Source: Chamaea fasciata (taxonomy: Eukaryota; Chordata; Aves; Passeriformes; Sylviidae). From it: a stretch of 64,000 nucleotides of DNA. Position 1 is the stretch's first letter, and each line of letters begins with the position of its first letter. Below the pieces are notes generated by a model that had not been told where the DNA came from, did not search any database, and worked only from the letters and a program-made list of their open reading frames with translations. Location: contig JARCOQ010000002.1 of the NCBI GenBank assembly GCA_029207755.1, positions 89,813,087 to 89,877,086 on the forward strand, written 5' to 3'. This document shows, piece after piece, positions 1-14,500 of the stretch. The translations under genes were made by a program, and so were the position numbers.

Positions 1-3000
1 GGGGAAAACAAGAGTGTGTGATTCTGTCGCTGCTGAGACGCGCTCCTGTTGCCACAGTTTGCTTTTGAATTTGAAGAGTTACTGAGAAATTTAGCCATAC
101 TGGAAAGTTATAAAAAGAGCAAAAGAAGTCCCAGAAAATAACCCAAGCAGAAGAGTCAACAAAAATCTGTTTTCACTTCTTTTTTTCTTTTGTGACCTTT
201 TGCATCCTATTGCTATAACTCCAGCTACTGTTCCAGCCTCTGCACTTGCTTTTCTTTCACTTAGCTTTATTTTTGTGGCTATGTTTACAGCCTATCCCAT
301 GTACAGATGAATTCATAAATCGTTATTAAAAAAACCAAGACACCAGGAAGCATGAGATGAGGGAAAACAACTAGAACTCCAAACTAGAACTCTAAACCAA
401 AGGAATATCACTGTGCCTTTCAGTGTCACCTGTAGCTGCTTGTGCAACCCTGCCAGCTGTGCTGCCTGCCACCATGCACACCTGGTGTCAGCAACATGGG
501 CTGGTAAGGGTGGAGCTCTCTGATTTTTCTCTCAGAAAAGCAGGATTTAGAGGATGGTCCTTCTCAGATAAACTGACAAAGGCCATGTATCAGAGCCAAG
601 GATCACTGAAGAACTTGAGTCACATTTGTGCTGCCTAAGGCTCTCTAGGTCAGGCTCACGCTGCAGAGAGTTGCGCAGAGCAGTCCAGAACACAGCTAAA
701 CATGAAGCGTGCAGGCAGTACAGGGCTCTAGGTGACCCCCTGCCCTTTTTTCTTGAGTAGAATAGCTATGAAGATCCCGAAGGGAGAAGCTAAAACCAGA
801 AGATCCTGTTGGGGAGTGGGAGGCAGAGGGAGGAGGAAGAGGTATTGGTGCTTATAGAGTTTTTAAGAGCATGGGAGTCTTCCTATCTGAGAGCAGAGGT
901 AAAAGCAAAATGAGATTTATCCATTGAAGTCTGAAAGTTTCTGCGTGTGTTTTATTTGTGTACATGTCTTTTTCTTCAAATGGAATTTGGACAGTGTTTT
1001 GCACTGTGTGATTTCCAGAAAGTCTTGTTCTTCATCCTCATGGAATTTTTAAGGAGATATTTGCCCAGGCTGTCCACATGAGTGTGTCTTGTAATGTTGA
1101 TCCCTCAGAGAACAATCATGGATGAAATCGCAAAAAATGTTGTGCAACACTGTTTTTCTGATTTAGGAGCTTGGAAATAACAAATATACTGGAATTTGGT
1201 TTCAATCCATTCCCTTTTTTATTTGACCTCCTATGAAAAAGAAATAATATATTCTTCCTCTGGAATAGGAGCTGTGTCAGCCAGTATATTGGTACATCTG
1301 TGAAATGCACAGGCTTACTTCAAAACAACATTTTCTTTTGGAAAGGAAATTGCACTGAATTTTTCTGAAGTCATTGGCCAACCATGCAATGACAGGATGG
1401 GAATTTGTCCTTCTTTTTGACTGTTCACTGTAGTGCTCAATCAACTGAAGCCCTTTCAGCATGCTCCTCTTTGATAGTTCTTTGGGTTACAGCACCCCTA
1501 TCCTTCGGCTCCAGCAAAGCCAGCCCTCTATCCCAGCTCCCAGAGAACTTCTTTTCACATCCCCTTTAACCAGTGAGAGCCCTGTATGTCCACCAGCCCC
1601 TTGGCTTCACAGTGCTCACACAAGGACTGTGCTGTCCACCAGTCCTGGGACCCTTTGGGGAACCAATCTTCATCCCACCCACCTCTTCCCACATTTGGAA
1701 TCAGATCTGCTGCTGCCACTGTGAACTCCAGAGCCTGTGTGGCCCATGGTCATAGAAAGACCCTCTGTGGGCAGGAGAATCTGCCCTGCCTTTGTCTGCA
1801 GCTCCTGCAGTCTTCTCCTCACCTCCAGGTTTGCTTAGAGCAGAAGGGGAAGACAAGGAAAAGGGACTACAGCCAAAGAGTCTTCCTGTGGCTGCTGCAC
1901 CTTCTCCTTGCTGCATCTTACAGCATCCACACCCACATGAGCCTCCACTGCTGCACCTGCTAGCACAGGTGAAGTCAACAATAATTCCCAGCTTGGACAG
2001 CTTGACAACCTCACCGTCTTCTCAGGCATCCTTCACCACAGCCACACACACACCAGTCCCCTCAGATCTGCTTAAAACATCTCCTGCTCTGCACTCCCCT
2101 TTTCCCACTGGCAGCACATCATTTTGGAGCTATGCTTTGTCCTCCCTTGTCTCTTGCCTCAGAGGAAGCTTGCTCCCCCGAGTCAAAGAGCAGGATGAAA
2201 CAGATCACTGGGATGCTCAGACCATCACAGGGGGATTCCTTGCGTGTCCACAAGGATGTGCAGGCAGTCACTGCTGAGGTTTTTCAGGAGTGGCTATTGA
2301 GACACAGGAGGCCTGGAAAGGAGGTGGGAAGATTATGTCTTTGCAATGTCAAGGAATTGATCACAGGATTTGGCTTGCTGATTTTATGATTGTAGTCCTA
2401 AAGGCCAGCAGAACTCTGTACTGGGGTTTTCAAAAGCTCATAGAGGCCGTATTTATCCTACTGATTTTTTTCCAAAGTTTTTTTCCAAAGATTTTTTTGC
2501 TCAGTTTGCTTTTGAAGCATCATCAAATAATATATAATCTTTTGTGAAGTCTCTCCCTCCTCCCATTTAAAACATGCTTTCCAAACAGCACAATCTGCCT
2601 CTCAGTGATTGATCTGGAAAAATCCTTGTGTTGCTAGTATTTATTTTTTTCTGTTGAATAGTGCAATAGAAATTGTGCCTGCATAAGGCAAGAATTTAAT
2701 GTAATTCTGAACAGACAACCTAAATATGCAGCCAACATGATCACACACTCCTGGGTTCATAGAAAAGGTAATTTCATCAGCAGCCTGATCACTGAACAGG
2801 CAAAACCTGCCTACAGTTCATTCCAGGCCTATTTTGTAAACACTGACAGCTTCTTGAGAAATCTGCCTGTTCACAGAAGAAAATGGAGGTGAAATAACTG
2901 AGAGAAGAAGCACAAGCTTCTGTTTGCACAATTCATCCATGCTAATCAGCCTCTTGATTTGCCCAGCATATAGGAGCTGATGTAACTGCCCTGAAATCCA

Positions 3001-6000
3001 CTATGGATGTAATTGAAACCTGCTGCAAAACTGTGCTTTTCTTACTGAGTGCTTACTCACTTACTAACTGTGAAGTTTCAAAATTTTACCAGTGTATTCT
3101 ATTGCTTGTCCTGTATAGTAAAATAGAATGTTGAAAAACTGGCGTTCTCCTCAGGTTTGTTGGTTTTGTAATGATTCCAATAACTACCACATCACTCAAT
3201 ATCACTTAATATGCTTGCACAGACATGAAAAATTATGATAAATAGATGGATTTTGAGAAAAAAATACAGCAGCAATTACTCACCACAGATGTGTCTTTCC
3301 ATGTTCAGCTGCATGCTCTTTTATTATTGTCATCTATATGCTTTTTCCAAGCTATATGTTCCCAGAGAAACACACATTCCTTTCAACTTGGAACCATGCA
3401 AGTGTAGCAATCACCTAGTAGGAATATATGGGTCATGGTGCTACATGACTTAACTCTGATTCAATGACTTGTGCTCTTTTTCAACTACTTCATCAGCAAT
3501 AGCTGCTGTTGAAGGAGCCAAAATGAATATAAATTGGAAGAACATAAGGAACAGTCTTTTGCATTATGTAAATATCTATTTTAAGCTCATTTTTGAAGAT
3601 ATTTCCATTTATTTTCAGAAGGAAAATGTTACATTTACTTAACTTTTGTCAACTGAAATGAATAGGCTATATTCATTTGCTCCCAAAGGATGTATTTGGA
3701 ACTGCCATTAGTCCCATCAAAATCAGAACTAGGCTTGAAGTGACCTGCAGAATGGAGCACTGTGGTGTACAATAAAGCTGCAGATGAGTCTTCAGGAGAT
3801 ACCAAAGGCACAAACATTTCTCAGCAATGTACCAAAGTTTGCTGTTTCCCCCAATGACAATGAAAATTGTCTGAACAGTACAGAACTCCTGAAATACTTC
3901 ATAAGTTATCCTATGTATAAAAGTAGACACAAACTTTCTATTCTTCCTTTGCAGGAAAGAGAGTGTTTAGAGTAATCTCAGTCACTGTTGTCTCCTCTCG
4001 ATTTAGTTGACATTTCAGGTTGTTTTGTTTTTTTTCTAAATATGCCACACTCACAGAGACAAGATACAAAAGACCCACAAAACTGCCAAATTCTAACGAA
4101 AAAAGAATGTGTAAATATAGACAGGGCTGATGAAAAATTCAATCAGTTCAATTTTTAACTGCAGGGACCCAAAAGGTCCTTTGACTCAAAACAGGCTGCT
4201 TAAGTTTGAATCCCACACATGAAATTAACCCTGACCACGCTAGTATTGCTTGTGGTAGGAAGACCTTTGTTTGATGCCAGAACCTTGTTCAGAGTATATC
4301 TTTCCATGACTGACCTGGCCTTTCCACTCTAAGATGTTTCCGTGCTACGGTACTCTTGGAGCTACGGAGAATATGGAAAAAGGAAAAATGAGTGGATGTA
4401 AACAAACTTGAAGTCTTTCAAACCACTCTGCATCCCTTAGACGTTTTCATTTTCCCCATTGCAGATCTTGATTGCAATCTCAGCCCTCTGTACACTTCCC
4501 ACAGATGAAGAAACAATAGCAAAGACTGACCCAATTTGGGCTTTCTGCTACCACTGCCTGTACCACTGTTAGGGCAATGGGTGAAAGTAGTCAAACTGCT
4601 GAGCATGGCAGCGCTGGCTGAGCAAGGCCAGGTGGCCTGGTCTTGAGAATTCCTGCAGATATTATAGCTGAATCCATAAAATAACCTATTGAAGTTGACT
4701 GTGCAGTGTCCAAATACATTTAAAGCACAGGATAGTTCATGCCCCTCTCCTAGTTTCACAAGAGCTCTGAACTGATGTTATGAACTGAAGTGACACTGTA
4801 CCTGGCAGGTGGAGCATGGTATGTATGTGGGGATGAGTTGTTTCCATGTGGGAGCAACTGCTCTATCTCCACAGAAATGGTGAATAACATCTCTGCTAGC
4901 TTGTTTGGCTTAGTTCTATCCCTTCTGCTCATACCCACAGAACTGTTGGTGTCCACAAGACTCAGTTTTAGATGGTGCATGGTCATGCCTACAAACACAC
5001 TGGGAAAAATGTCCATCTACTGTTTATCCTATCCTTTTGTCCTGTTCAGACAGTCCCGCCACAGCCTATTGCAAACCACTGACAATTCCTGTGGGATTTG
5101 GAGCCTTTTATACTGAAGGGGCTTATTCTAGCTTAATTTCTAGAAATTAGTTAAAGAAAGAGAGAAAGAGACTGCTTAGACTAGGATTTTATGTCAGTGA
5201 GTCTTTTTTTTTTAAATGAGTTTTAAGAAATTTAGGGTTAGAGGTACCTTCTTCTGATTTCACCATACTCTCCCTATCTTATTTCATTATTATGATGTTT
5301 CAAATTCCATTAGACTGCATCTAGATTCAAGATTTGCCTGGTTTCCTTCTTTTTAATTTTTAGTTTAGAGGGGAAAATGTCCAGGACTTGACTGAGAGAT
5401 TTAATTTTGCAAAGGCATTGATGTTCTTAACTCTGTTTAGGATCTGGATCCCACTCATGAATCAGATGTTCAGCTCCACACCACAAAAGAACTTAAGTAG
5501 TCTGCCTCAAATCAAGATGTACAAATGACTTTCTAGCTTGTCTGAACTAGATCTAGTACAGAAAGCCCCATAAGTCCCACACCACTGTGAGACAACGTAA
5601 TGAAATTCAAAGCATCAGCTTCTGACAGACACTCAGTGTTGACTGATGTCATTCTGAATCAAGACTCTCAGCATCACATATTAAAACTGTGGCTCTCAAG
5701 TGGCTACTGGAGAATGCATACATGCTTAAATATGTGTATTGTTTGTAGTGTTCCCCTGAGCTTACATGTAGGCTACCAAGGCGCGGTCTTCAATATGTCA
5801 CTTTTTTTGCTTCTACATATATAGATGCTTACATACATTTCTCTTGCTGATTCTCAGCTCCAACTGAACTAAACTCAAGAAACCACAGGTCGTTTTGGAT
5901 GACATCTCAGGATCACTGACAGGGAATGAGACAACTCTAGAGCTTTCTGTTCAGCCTTGAGGTTACTTGGGACCTTCTGCAAAACAGGTTTTTTGCCATC

Positions 6001-9000
6001 AACACCTCTTTGCTGTACATTGGGGCTAGCAAACACATTTTTTGCTGCTGTGCCAGTGAATGCCCTAGTTTATGAACCAAAATATGCTGTTGGAAGGGGC
6101 TATGTCTCATCCTGCACAATTTAACTGAAAAAGGTATAGGCAGGAGCTGTATTTTAGCATGTCAATGTACATTTCTATGTGCAAAAAGGATCCAGTGGCC
6201 TGCAGATTATCAGTGAGGAAATGATGTCCCCATTCATGGTTTACACTCCAAGCAACCTTACCTGAGCCAGACCTGAAGGTCAGCTGAACTGTCATTGCTC
6301 CCTCACACAGAGACTTCACAACCCAGAACTTGCTCTGGACATTCAGCCAAAGCTCTGCTCCTCATATTCCAGGTATGGAGATAATGGGATGCTACCATCC
6401 AAAACCCCTGTCTCAGCCACACAAATATATTCTAGCTCTTCATCATGGAAAATCCCTTTGGTCCTTTGTATGTTATCTTGCCTGTATAAAAATTTATTCT
6501 AACAAACAGGTCTGCAGGAAAACTGCTGTACTAAAGACTGGTTTATAGTGGTAATTTGCAACATTTACTGTACCATATACTTTCTCCTTTAAATTTTTCT
6601 GTAAGTTCTGATTTGCTCAGAGACTTCTGGTCTGCGATGAACTGGAATTATCTAAATACTTCATCTGTGGGATTCAAGGTTAAAGGGGTAACTACCTGTG
6701 AAACTGCATTATCTGGGTAGACAATCCTTGTTACTGGTTGTTGCAGTGCAACTTCACTCATTTGCTTTGAAGGGTTAGGATCTTACTCCTAGAAAGGAAG
6801 GTTTCTGGTTTCCTGTCCCTCCCTTTGCCTGTTGGGTGTGCAAAGCCATACAGATCCCAGTGGCCAACAATGATGGTTGATGGCCACCGCCACAAGGAAA
6901 TCTTGCAGAGGCTCTTTCCATGAAATATTGATAACACAGACATCTACTATGGAATAGTCTCTTTTTAACCAATGTATAATGTATTCAGGGTGTGAATCCC
7001 AAACCAGACACCTGAAGTAAGTGTCAGATGAACCATGCCCTTACTGGTATCTGCATCCCTCTGCTTGTCACGAGGAAAGCCTGGAGTGAGTGGGTCAGAC
7101 ACAAACATTGCTCCAGACACATCTAAAAGCAGGCAAGATGTTTGATTCCTCCTGTGCATTTCCCAGGGCATGAGATATGGGTCACCCTGAGCCACAGCCC
7201 CCAGTCTTGCTCAGAGGGCTCTTCCTTTGCAGCAGCCTGGGGCTCTGTGAGAGCTTTTGGCTGCTGGACAGCCACTTGCCCTGTTCTTCAGGCTTCCTTC
7301 TCTCACGGAGAAAATTCCAACATAGAAAGCAGTAGCTGGGCTCTGTGAGGAATTCTTAATAATTTTATCTCCTTCCCCCTCCACCCCTGCTTCCTGTCAT
7401 GGTAAGCTAAAATAATTAAACACTTAGGGTTTGTTTGCATGTATTGTTTATCCATCCTTGCTCTTGCTTCTATGTTTAACAGAGGAAATAACTCTGTATG
7501 ATAATGTATCACTACATGCTGGTAACATCAGATAAGCTAAACTGGACAAAAACGTTTTCCTTGGCAATTCTCCACTTTCTTTAATTTGGCCAGAGAACCC
7601 ACTTTACTTTTGGAATTGTGGAGGCCCCAGTTACACTTGACTGTAACACAAAGAGTTTCACAGTTTTTCTTGTTAAACTCCATGTAGGACTAGGAGAACA
7701 ATCCTGCCATTCCTTTCCCTGCAGTATAATTGAGCTGATAAGCATCAAGCCACACACATTAAAACCCACAGTGAATGTCATTTGCATTAGTTTTATGCTT
7801 TTACAGAAAAAAAAAAAGACAATCTGCTTATCAGCCTCCATCGGAAGCTGCACAATGCTATAGGGATGCATATTAAAAGCTGAACACAGGGAAGGAAGAA
7901 GGCAGTGCATTTGTGCACTAGTGCTCTTGGAGGGACCCCTTTTGTGGTGGAGACAGCATTCCCAGGCACAACAGGAGGAGCTGGGTGAGCATCAGAGAAG
8001 CCCCTCCCTTTACCCACAGGGAGTGGTATAGGGGCACTGCAGCATGACGGGGAGACAAGATCGGGGTTCAGGGATCATGACATGGGAACAGCTTGTGCTG
8101 CAGCTCCTCTGTGTCTCCCATCAGTCGGTTTCAATCAGAGGGGTCAGTCTGGAGATATCTGGGCTCACTGAGAGAGAAGGGTGGAGAGGGCTGTTGGAGG
8201 TTCTATGCCTCTGCCCCCCAGGCAAGTGAGTGCTGGTGCTTGGGGAGGTCCTGGGCCCCGATTTCACTCCTTGCATGGCACCCAGGATGCAGCCACAGCT
8301 TTGTGCTGAGACACCTGGAGCATTGCCGAGGGCAATCACCTTCACCGTGGGCAGAGTCTATATAGCTGTGTGGGATGCATGCACATGGGGCCACACAAGC
8401 TCCTGTGTTATGGGTTAACATATGTGCAGGATTCACACCAGTGGCATTGCCACAGGGCTTTACCTTTACGTTTGGCACCCAACAAAAAGTTTTGGTCTCG
8501 TGCCCTTTTCTACCTGAAGGCACTGCCCATGGGAGACACAGGACAGCAGCAGTGCAGCAGGTACAGCATCTTTCCCCTTTGTGTCCCACCAAGTGCCTTG
8601 AGAAGTACTGGCTGGCCTTGCTGCAAACCCCACCTCTGCACAGCAATGGCAGCTCCTCTGCTCATAGTTCATAACTCATTCAGCCCACACACAGTGAGTC
8701 TACTGCTTCAGGATACTGCATGTGAGATTTAGGGGGCTTCACCCCCAAATATGCGTTCGTGCGCATTTACTTCACTTGCCCTAAGAGCTGGTGTCTGTGC
8801 AAGTGATGGGCATATTGAAGATTTCTAGTTTCAACAGACTGGCAAGTGGTGTGGAAGCTGAGCTTTGTTTCCAGGCAGCAAATGCACCTGGCATACAGTA
8901 AGCCACACTGTTGGAATCTTCCTTGCAGCATATGTACAGACTGAAAGCCTTAAATACACTGGATTATTTGTTGGGGTTTTTTCCCACCCTTTCCTCCCTC

Positions 9001-10932
9001 CCTTAAGCCAAACATTTATGCAATAAAGTATTTCTAGAGCACAATATATAAAAATTGCACACAATAAAAATAAGAAGATCTAGTAAGAAAACAGCTGAAC
9101 TTAATTTTATAGCCAGATAACAACGTAATTTTCTGTCCCTTTTATTTTTTGGGGGTTTTTGTGGTTTTGGTTTTTTTTGTTTGTTTGTTTGTTTTGTGGT
9201 TTTTTTTGTGGTTTTTTTTTTTTTTCCCCAGATATTAAGGTGCTTTTCTTGCAGTAAGTTTGACTCAGGAGTATTTTGCTTAACACCATTTTTGTAACAG
9301 AATACTTGCTCTTTTTTTCTTAATTATAACCAATGTGTAATTTCTAGAACTTGGAATTTGGACTTCTGGTCAAATAACTTAGAAGCAAACTGTAATTATG
9401 TGCCTTTTCCTGGTGCAGATGGTGCCAAACCATAGATGAAAGCAAAGTGATTGTAGACAAAGGGCAACAACTTGGTGACGGGGTTTCCTTTGAAGAGAGT
9501 CAATACAAGTAATCTCTGAGTAAATCTAGAGAAGAATCTGCAGCAGAGGCCAGTATCCAGTGTTAGGATGGGTCTGTATACAAGATAGAGTCACTCTACA
9601 TCGTATGTAATATAATGTATAAAAAATCATTACAATTCTGAAGGAGACTCATGTAGGAGACACAATATTCCCTCCTGAGTGTTCCCTCCATACACCACAA
9701 TATCACAGGTCCCTCCATCATCTCCACTGCCTCGCAGCATTGTCTATAAAACGTGAAGGTGCACTCCTCAGGGACAAGGAGTTGTCACCACAGGCTGAAG
9801 AAAGCCCCAGCCTGTGTCCTGCAGTGGGGGTGGATTCATTTGCTCCTTATACCAGTCTGTAGAAGGGGTTGCTGCCCTTCCAGACCTGCTTTGCCCCATT
9901 TATTCCATTGAAAGCAAAGTGCTGCTGAGTTTTTGTTATGTACCAGACTGCCTGCACCAAAATGCACTGGTGCTGGACTGGGTCTCTTGAACCATTGTTT
10001 TTCTAGTTCCAGTCCTTAGGATGCAAGAAGGACTTTAATTATTATGGTCTGAGTGTAATTCATTCAGGTTTTCTCAACTGCTTATTCATCTCCTCCTGTG
10101 GAAGAGCTTGCAGACCCAGCTGGCATCAATGATAGCAAAACAAAATTTCTTTTTGAAGAATTAACACTTCATTTTTAAATTACGGCTCTGAAACACGCTA
10201 AGATGAAGGAAAGATTCTCTCTCTCTCAGCTTAAAAGGAAACAGTAATTTTCTCATTTTATTTGAACACTATTTTATTCCATGATTTTTTCCTCTATTTG
10301 CCATAGAAATATTGAGATCTAGTTAAACAGCAAAAAGAAACCCCACCCCCACCACCACCTTGGACTTTAAAAAATAAAGTTAATTCCAGCTCTTCCTGGG
10401 TTTTACCTTTGAACTTCCCTGAGACTTCTGCTTTCTAATCTGTAAACAGGAATAATACCTTCCTGTCTAAGAGGACTGTTGTAAGAATTTTAACTGATTC
10501 ATGTTTGTAGGATGTTGGGAAATGGCAACACATGCATGGATATGGAGGTACATATATGTGCATGCTTGTATGCATCTATGGATGGGGGTACAGACTGGTT
10601 TTATTTTTGTGTGCCTCCTGTTTTTTGTTTTCACAATATCACTATCTTCCTAAAACACAAAAGATTTCTTGTAGAGAAGAGAATGTTGGTACATTTACCT
10701 GAAGATCAGATTGCATATGAATGGAACATATTTTCTTGACATAGTGTTAGAAGGTTTTGGTATTAGAAAAAATTAGCACAACACAGGCTCAAAACCAGCT
10801 CTCACTAGCAATGTATTGTGACATTACCATATCTTTCAAAGCAATCTCTAATGGAAAAGGGAAATCATACTTCACCTAGATATCCCTCTCCCTCCCTAAA
10901 TTTCCTGGTAAAAATAACATGTTTCTGAATTT
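1..10932. other. Upstream intergenic DNA, no supportable gene
   Basis: This stretch is AT-rich with scattered short ORFs on both strands, none showing a recognisable domain, splice-linked neighbours or a conserved motif. A moderately GC-richer patch at about 1480-2340 and another at 7900-8760 give longer chance ORFs. A T/G low-complexity tract lies at 9141-9225. Non-coding RNA exons cannot be excluded from sequence alone. Confidence 0.6.
9141..9225. repeat. T/G-rich low-complexity tract with (TTTG)n
   Basis: Long T runs with interspersed GTTTG, GTGG and GGGGG cover about 85 bp and include four successive TTTG/TTGT units. It is a simple low-complexity sequence. Confidence 0.85.
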
Positions 10933-11510
10933 CGTGGTGGAACTCCAGGTCCATACAGCCACTCACTCACTGTTCCCCAGTGGTACAGGGGAGAGAACCA
11001 GAAGGGTGAAAGTGAGAAACTTGTGGGTTGAGACAAAGACAGGGAAAACAAAAGCCACACATGCAAGCAAAGCAGAACAAGGAATTCATTCCCACTTCCC
11101 ATCCACTTCATGCACTGGATACCATGGGTAGACAGGTATCTGGTCAACCCAGGTCAGCTGAGCAACATCAGGTGTAATGGTGACTTGAGAAAATAAACAC
11201 CATTAGTCCAAACATTCCCCCCTTCCTTTTTCCTCCCCCAGATTGATTTACTGGTCATGACACCATATGGTGTGGGATATTCCCTCTGCTCACTTGGGGT
11301 CAGCTGTCCTAGCTGTGACCCCTCTCAACTCCATGTGCACCCCCAGCCCCCTCACAGATGGGGTGAGGTGAGAGGCACAAAAGGCCTGGGCGCTGTGCAA
11401 GCCCTGCTCAGCAATGGCTAAAACATCCCAAGTTATCAACACTGTTTTAGCCATAGCCCAATACAGGCAACTGTAAAGACAATTAACTCTACCCTAGCCA
11501 AAACAGCACA
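10933..11510 (+). mobile_element. Solo LTR of a songbird endogenous retrovirus (copy 1)
   Basis: About 578 bp match, from memory, an LTR family frequent in passerine genomes. Recognisable blocks include GGTTGAGACAAAGACAGGG, GGTGTAATGGTGACTTGAGA, GGTGTGGGATATTCCCTCTG and AACTCTACCCTAGCCAAAAC, and it ends in CAGCACA. The expected TG start appears degraded to CG. It shares these blocks in order with the inverted copy at 62271-62839. The flanks CTGAATT (10925) and CTGAACT (11511) may be a decayed target-site duplication. No internal retroviral genes are seen. The strand shown is relative to copy 2; transcriptional polarity was not established. Confidence 0.8.
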
Positions 11511-14500
11511 CTGAACTATGGTTTTTTGGATTTAAATCAAAGCAAATATTTTCTTTCTGTTACTTACAACCCTTCTAAAGGATATAAGCAGGCCCCATGA
11601 CTGCTTTTGCTTCCAAAGCCCACATCAATGCCACCTTTTGCTCCCAAGACTTCAGAGGATGGCTCACCCCTCCTTTTCATTTGCTGCTTTGGGTTTTTGT
11701 AGGCATTCTTCTTTCCTCCAGCTTTTGAAGGCGGAAACTTCACGTCAGTCAGTACAGTTTGCCCAGAAACATATCTGGAAACTCCTTCCCTCAATGATGA
11801 AAGTCTTAGAGTGGGATAACCCTCTGCCCTGGCCTGACCCACACTCCCATTTTTCTTTGTCTCCCACAGAGATGTTAACAGGCCTCATTCACATCTCAGT
11901 CCCTCTCAAACTAGATAGCTAGAATTTCCCTTCCAGAAGAGAAAGCAGAACACCCATTGTAGAATTAAACTCAGACCTTTGCTATTATGATTATGATTAA
12001 TGACAACAATAGGTAAATGTACACATTTCCATTTGTATGGAGAAATCAGCACATCAGATATTGTATTTTCCATTCAAAAATTTAATATAAATGTTGATAT
12101 TTTTATACATATATTTGCATACACTTTCCAAAACATGACTTTTTGTTTTCTTGGTTATGTCTATTTCTTGTCTGCTCTGTTAAAATCCCCTCTGCTATTA
12201 CCTTTATCCCATCTTTTACACACACAGCGGTTGCAGAACTTCACTGACAAATTTTGTTGGAACAAGAAGCTGATCAATGAAGGTTTACAGAAAGCCCTCT
12301 TTCCATTTTGAAACATGGACCTGCTAGAACTTTGCTGCAAAGGCTCGTGTCCTAAACAATTTAGGGATGCCATAAAATTACTCCTATTTCATTGCATTAA
12401 ACCACAAATTATAAGATAGATTTCTATTCTGGTATTATTCAGCTCCTTCCAATTCAGTTTAACAGTGGGAATGAGAAGGCAGCAGCTCCTTGTTACCAGG
12501 CAACTCTTCCCAACCAAAAGCAGCTTGCCCCAGGGATCAGGGTTTGAGAGCTGCTCCGCAGTGACAGCTCTTCTGCCTTCTTCCAAGCCCAGACTGATGC
12601 ATGGAGGCTGCTTCAGAGCAGAGCTCTCTTTAAGAGCTCAAAGCATTGGCAAGAGCTACATCTCATTAAAACTCTGTTTTTGTCTCCCACTGTCACTATA
12701 CAGCTGTGAGTTTAGCCACTGACTTCCAATAAGCCAATTGTTTTTCAATGCACAAGTAATTTTTTCAGTAATGGGGTTTTATTGCTTTGAGTTAATGAGA
12801 GTGATAAAGAATACATCATGCTCTTCTGCTAAGAAGCCCTTTTCAAAGGCAGCAATGGGTGTCAGTACTCTCCCTCCTGCCTTGAAGAGGCAGCTCCAAC
12901 TCAAGTAATGTCTCAGCAATTCCACTTGCCGTCTTGGTGTTTATATAATTCCTGGTGAGATTTTGTAGGGTAGGACACATTGTATCAGCTTATATTTGTT
13001 CTTACTGGTTTTCTGCAATATCCTTCTCCTTCTCCTGCCACTCTTGAATTTATTTATATTCATTTTAGGCTTTATTCAAGCAACTAAAAATCCCCTAGGA
13101 CACAAGCACATGTGGAAGGCATAGGAATAGAAGCCATGATGACCTCATAGTATATTGATGTACCAATGGCCTAATAAAACACAAATCCCATCCACCAGCA
13201 ATGTTTATGAAACACCTTACATCACTCATAAGTTCATTCCTACTCAGAGTTTGGTTTGGGATTCAGGCTTGTTGAACTCTTGTCCTGGGTGTAAGTCAGA
13301 ACTGGGCTCAATCTGCTGACACTGCTGTGGTTTCTCTCAACTCTTTCCTGACAATCACGCAGGTCATGATAATTTCTTCACCATCAGGGTGCCCCTTGTT
13401 TTAACTCAGCACACTTCCACTGGGTCAAGGACGTCAGAGAAAACAGAAGAAGAAACATAAGCATCCATGTTGGTGCAATGCTTCAAAGCAAGATTCAGTT
13501 GTCTCAGCTGCAGAGCATCCAGCAAGGAAAGCGGATGACCCTGAAGAGAAATTGGTCCCTTGCAAGGTATTTCTCTGGTCATCCAGATCAGCATATAGAC
13601 ATGGGCATGACCAGCACCTGTAGGAAAAGAAGCTTTTCTCCTTCCCCCTCCAGCATAATGCATCACTGTCAAAAAACAGGGTTTGGATCCCTTATTGAAG
13701 AGAGACATTAATTAGAGAGTCTTTTATGAAATTTCTTCTTGAGTAAATGACATGTGTGAAAGATTAACAATGTTTCTTCTACATTTCTCTCCCTGCATTC
13801 AGCTCCATTTTTTACCCAAGTCTTTGTTTCTCTCTCTAATCTACATTTACTTATTGTTCTCATCCATTTCATCATCACTAGAATTAAGCATATTATGAAA
13901 GTTAACCCTTTTCCTCTTGAGTTAATATATGCTAATCACCCAGAAGAATTGTGCAGTATAAGGGCACCTTTTCTGTGATTTTATTAGAAAATGTTTAATT
14001 TGAACACATCAGAGAAGAGGAATTTTATGCCATTGACATTATTAAATATCTCTGGATAAAATTTCACATTCTCACACAGAAATATTGGCCTGATCCAAAC
14101 AAAGGCACATGTTTGTGTATCTCCATGAAAGACTCTTATTTGGAAGAGGAGAAAGAAGTTTTTCATATTTATCCCTGACTCTGAAAATATCCTGAATCTA
14201 AGCATGGCTTCTAATTGCTTTTAGTTGCAGTTTCTCATCCTTCTGACATTCTTTTTCACCACCACTTTCATTCTACATCAATCTGTGTCTTTGTATAAGG
14301 TTTCACATATACATTAGTAATGTTTTTCAGTGGAGTTGCTTGACTATCCAGCATCATGCTGAGTGGCTGGAAATGTTCTTAGAAGGCTTGCATCCCACTT
14401 TTGTTACCTTACAACTTTCACTTCTCATCATCACAAATATGTTACAATTTTAATTTGTTTTGATTCGCTTTACAGCCAGGCATTAAATGAAGCTGACGTG

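Noticed and set aside
1573..2389. Overlapping ORFs of 60-161 codons on both strands
   Set aside because: Several frames are open at once in a moderately GC-rich patch, with Pro/Ser/His-rich translations, no domain and no splice partner. This is chance.
8044..8732. Possible retroviral remnant with a TTTGGCACCCAAC motif near 8471 resembling a primer-binding site
   Set aside because: No LTR end (CA) precedes the motif, no paired LTR is found, and the neighbouring ORFs show no recognisable viral domain. The motif alone is too short.
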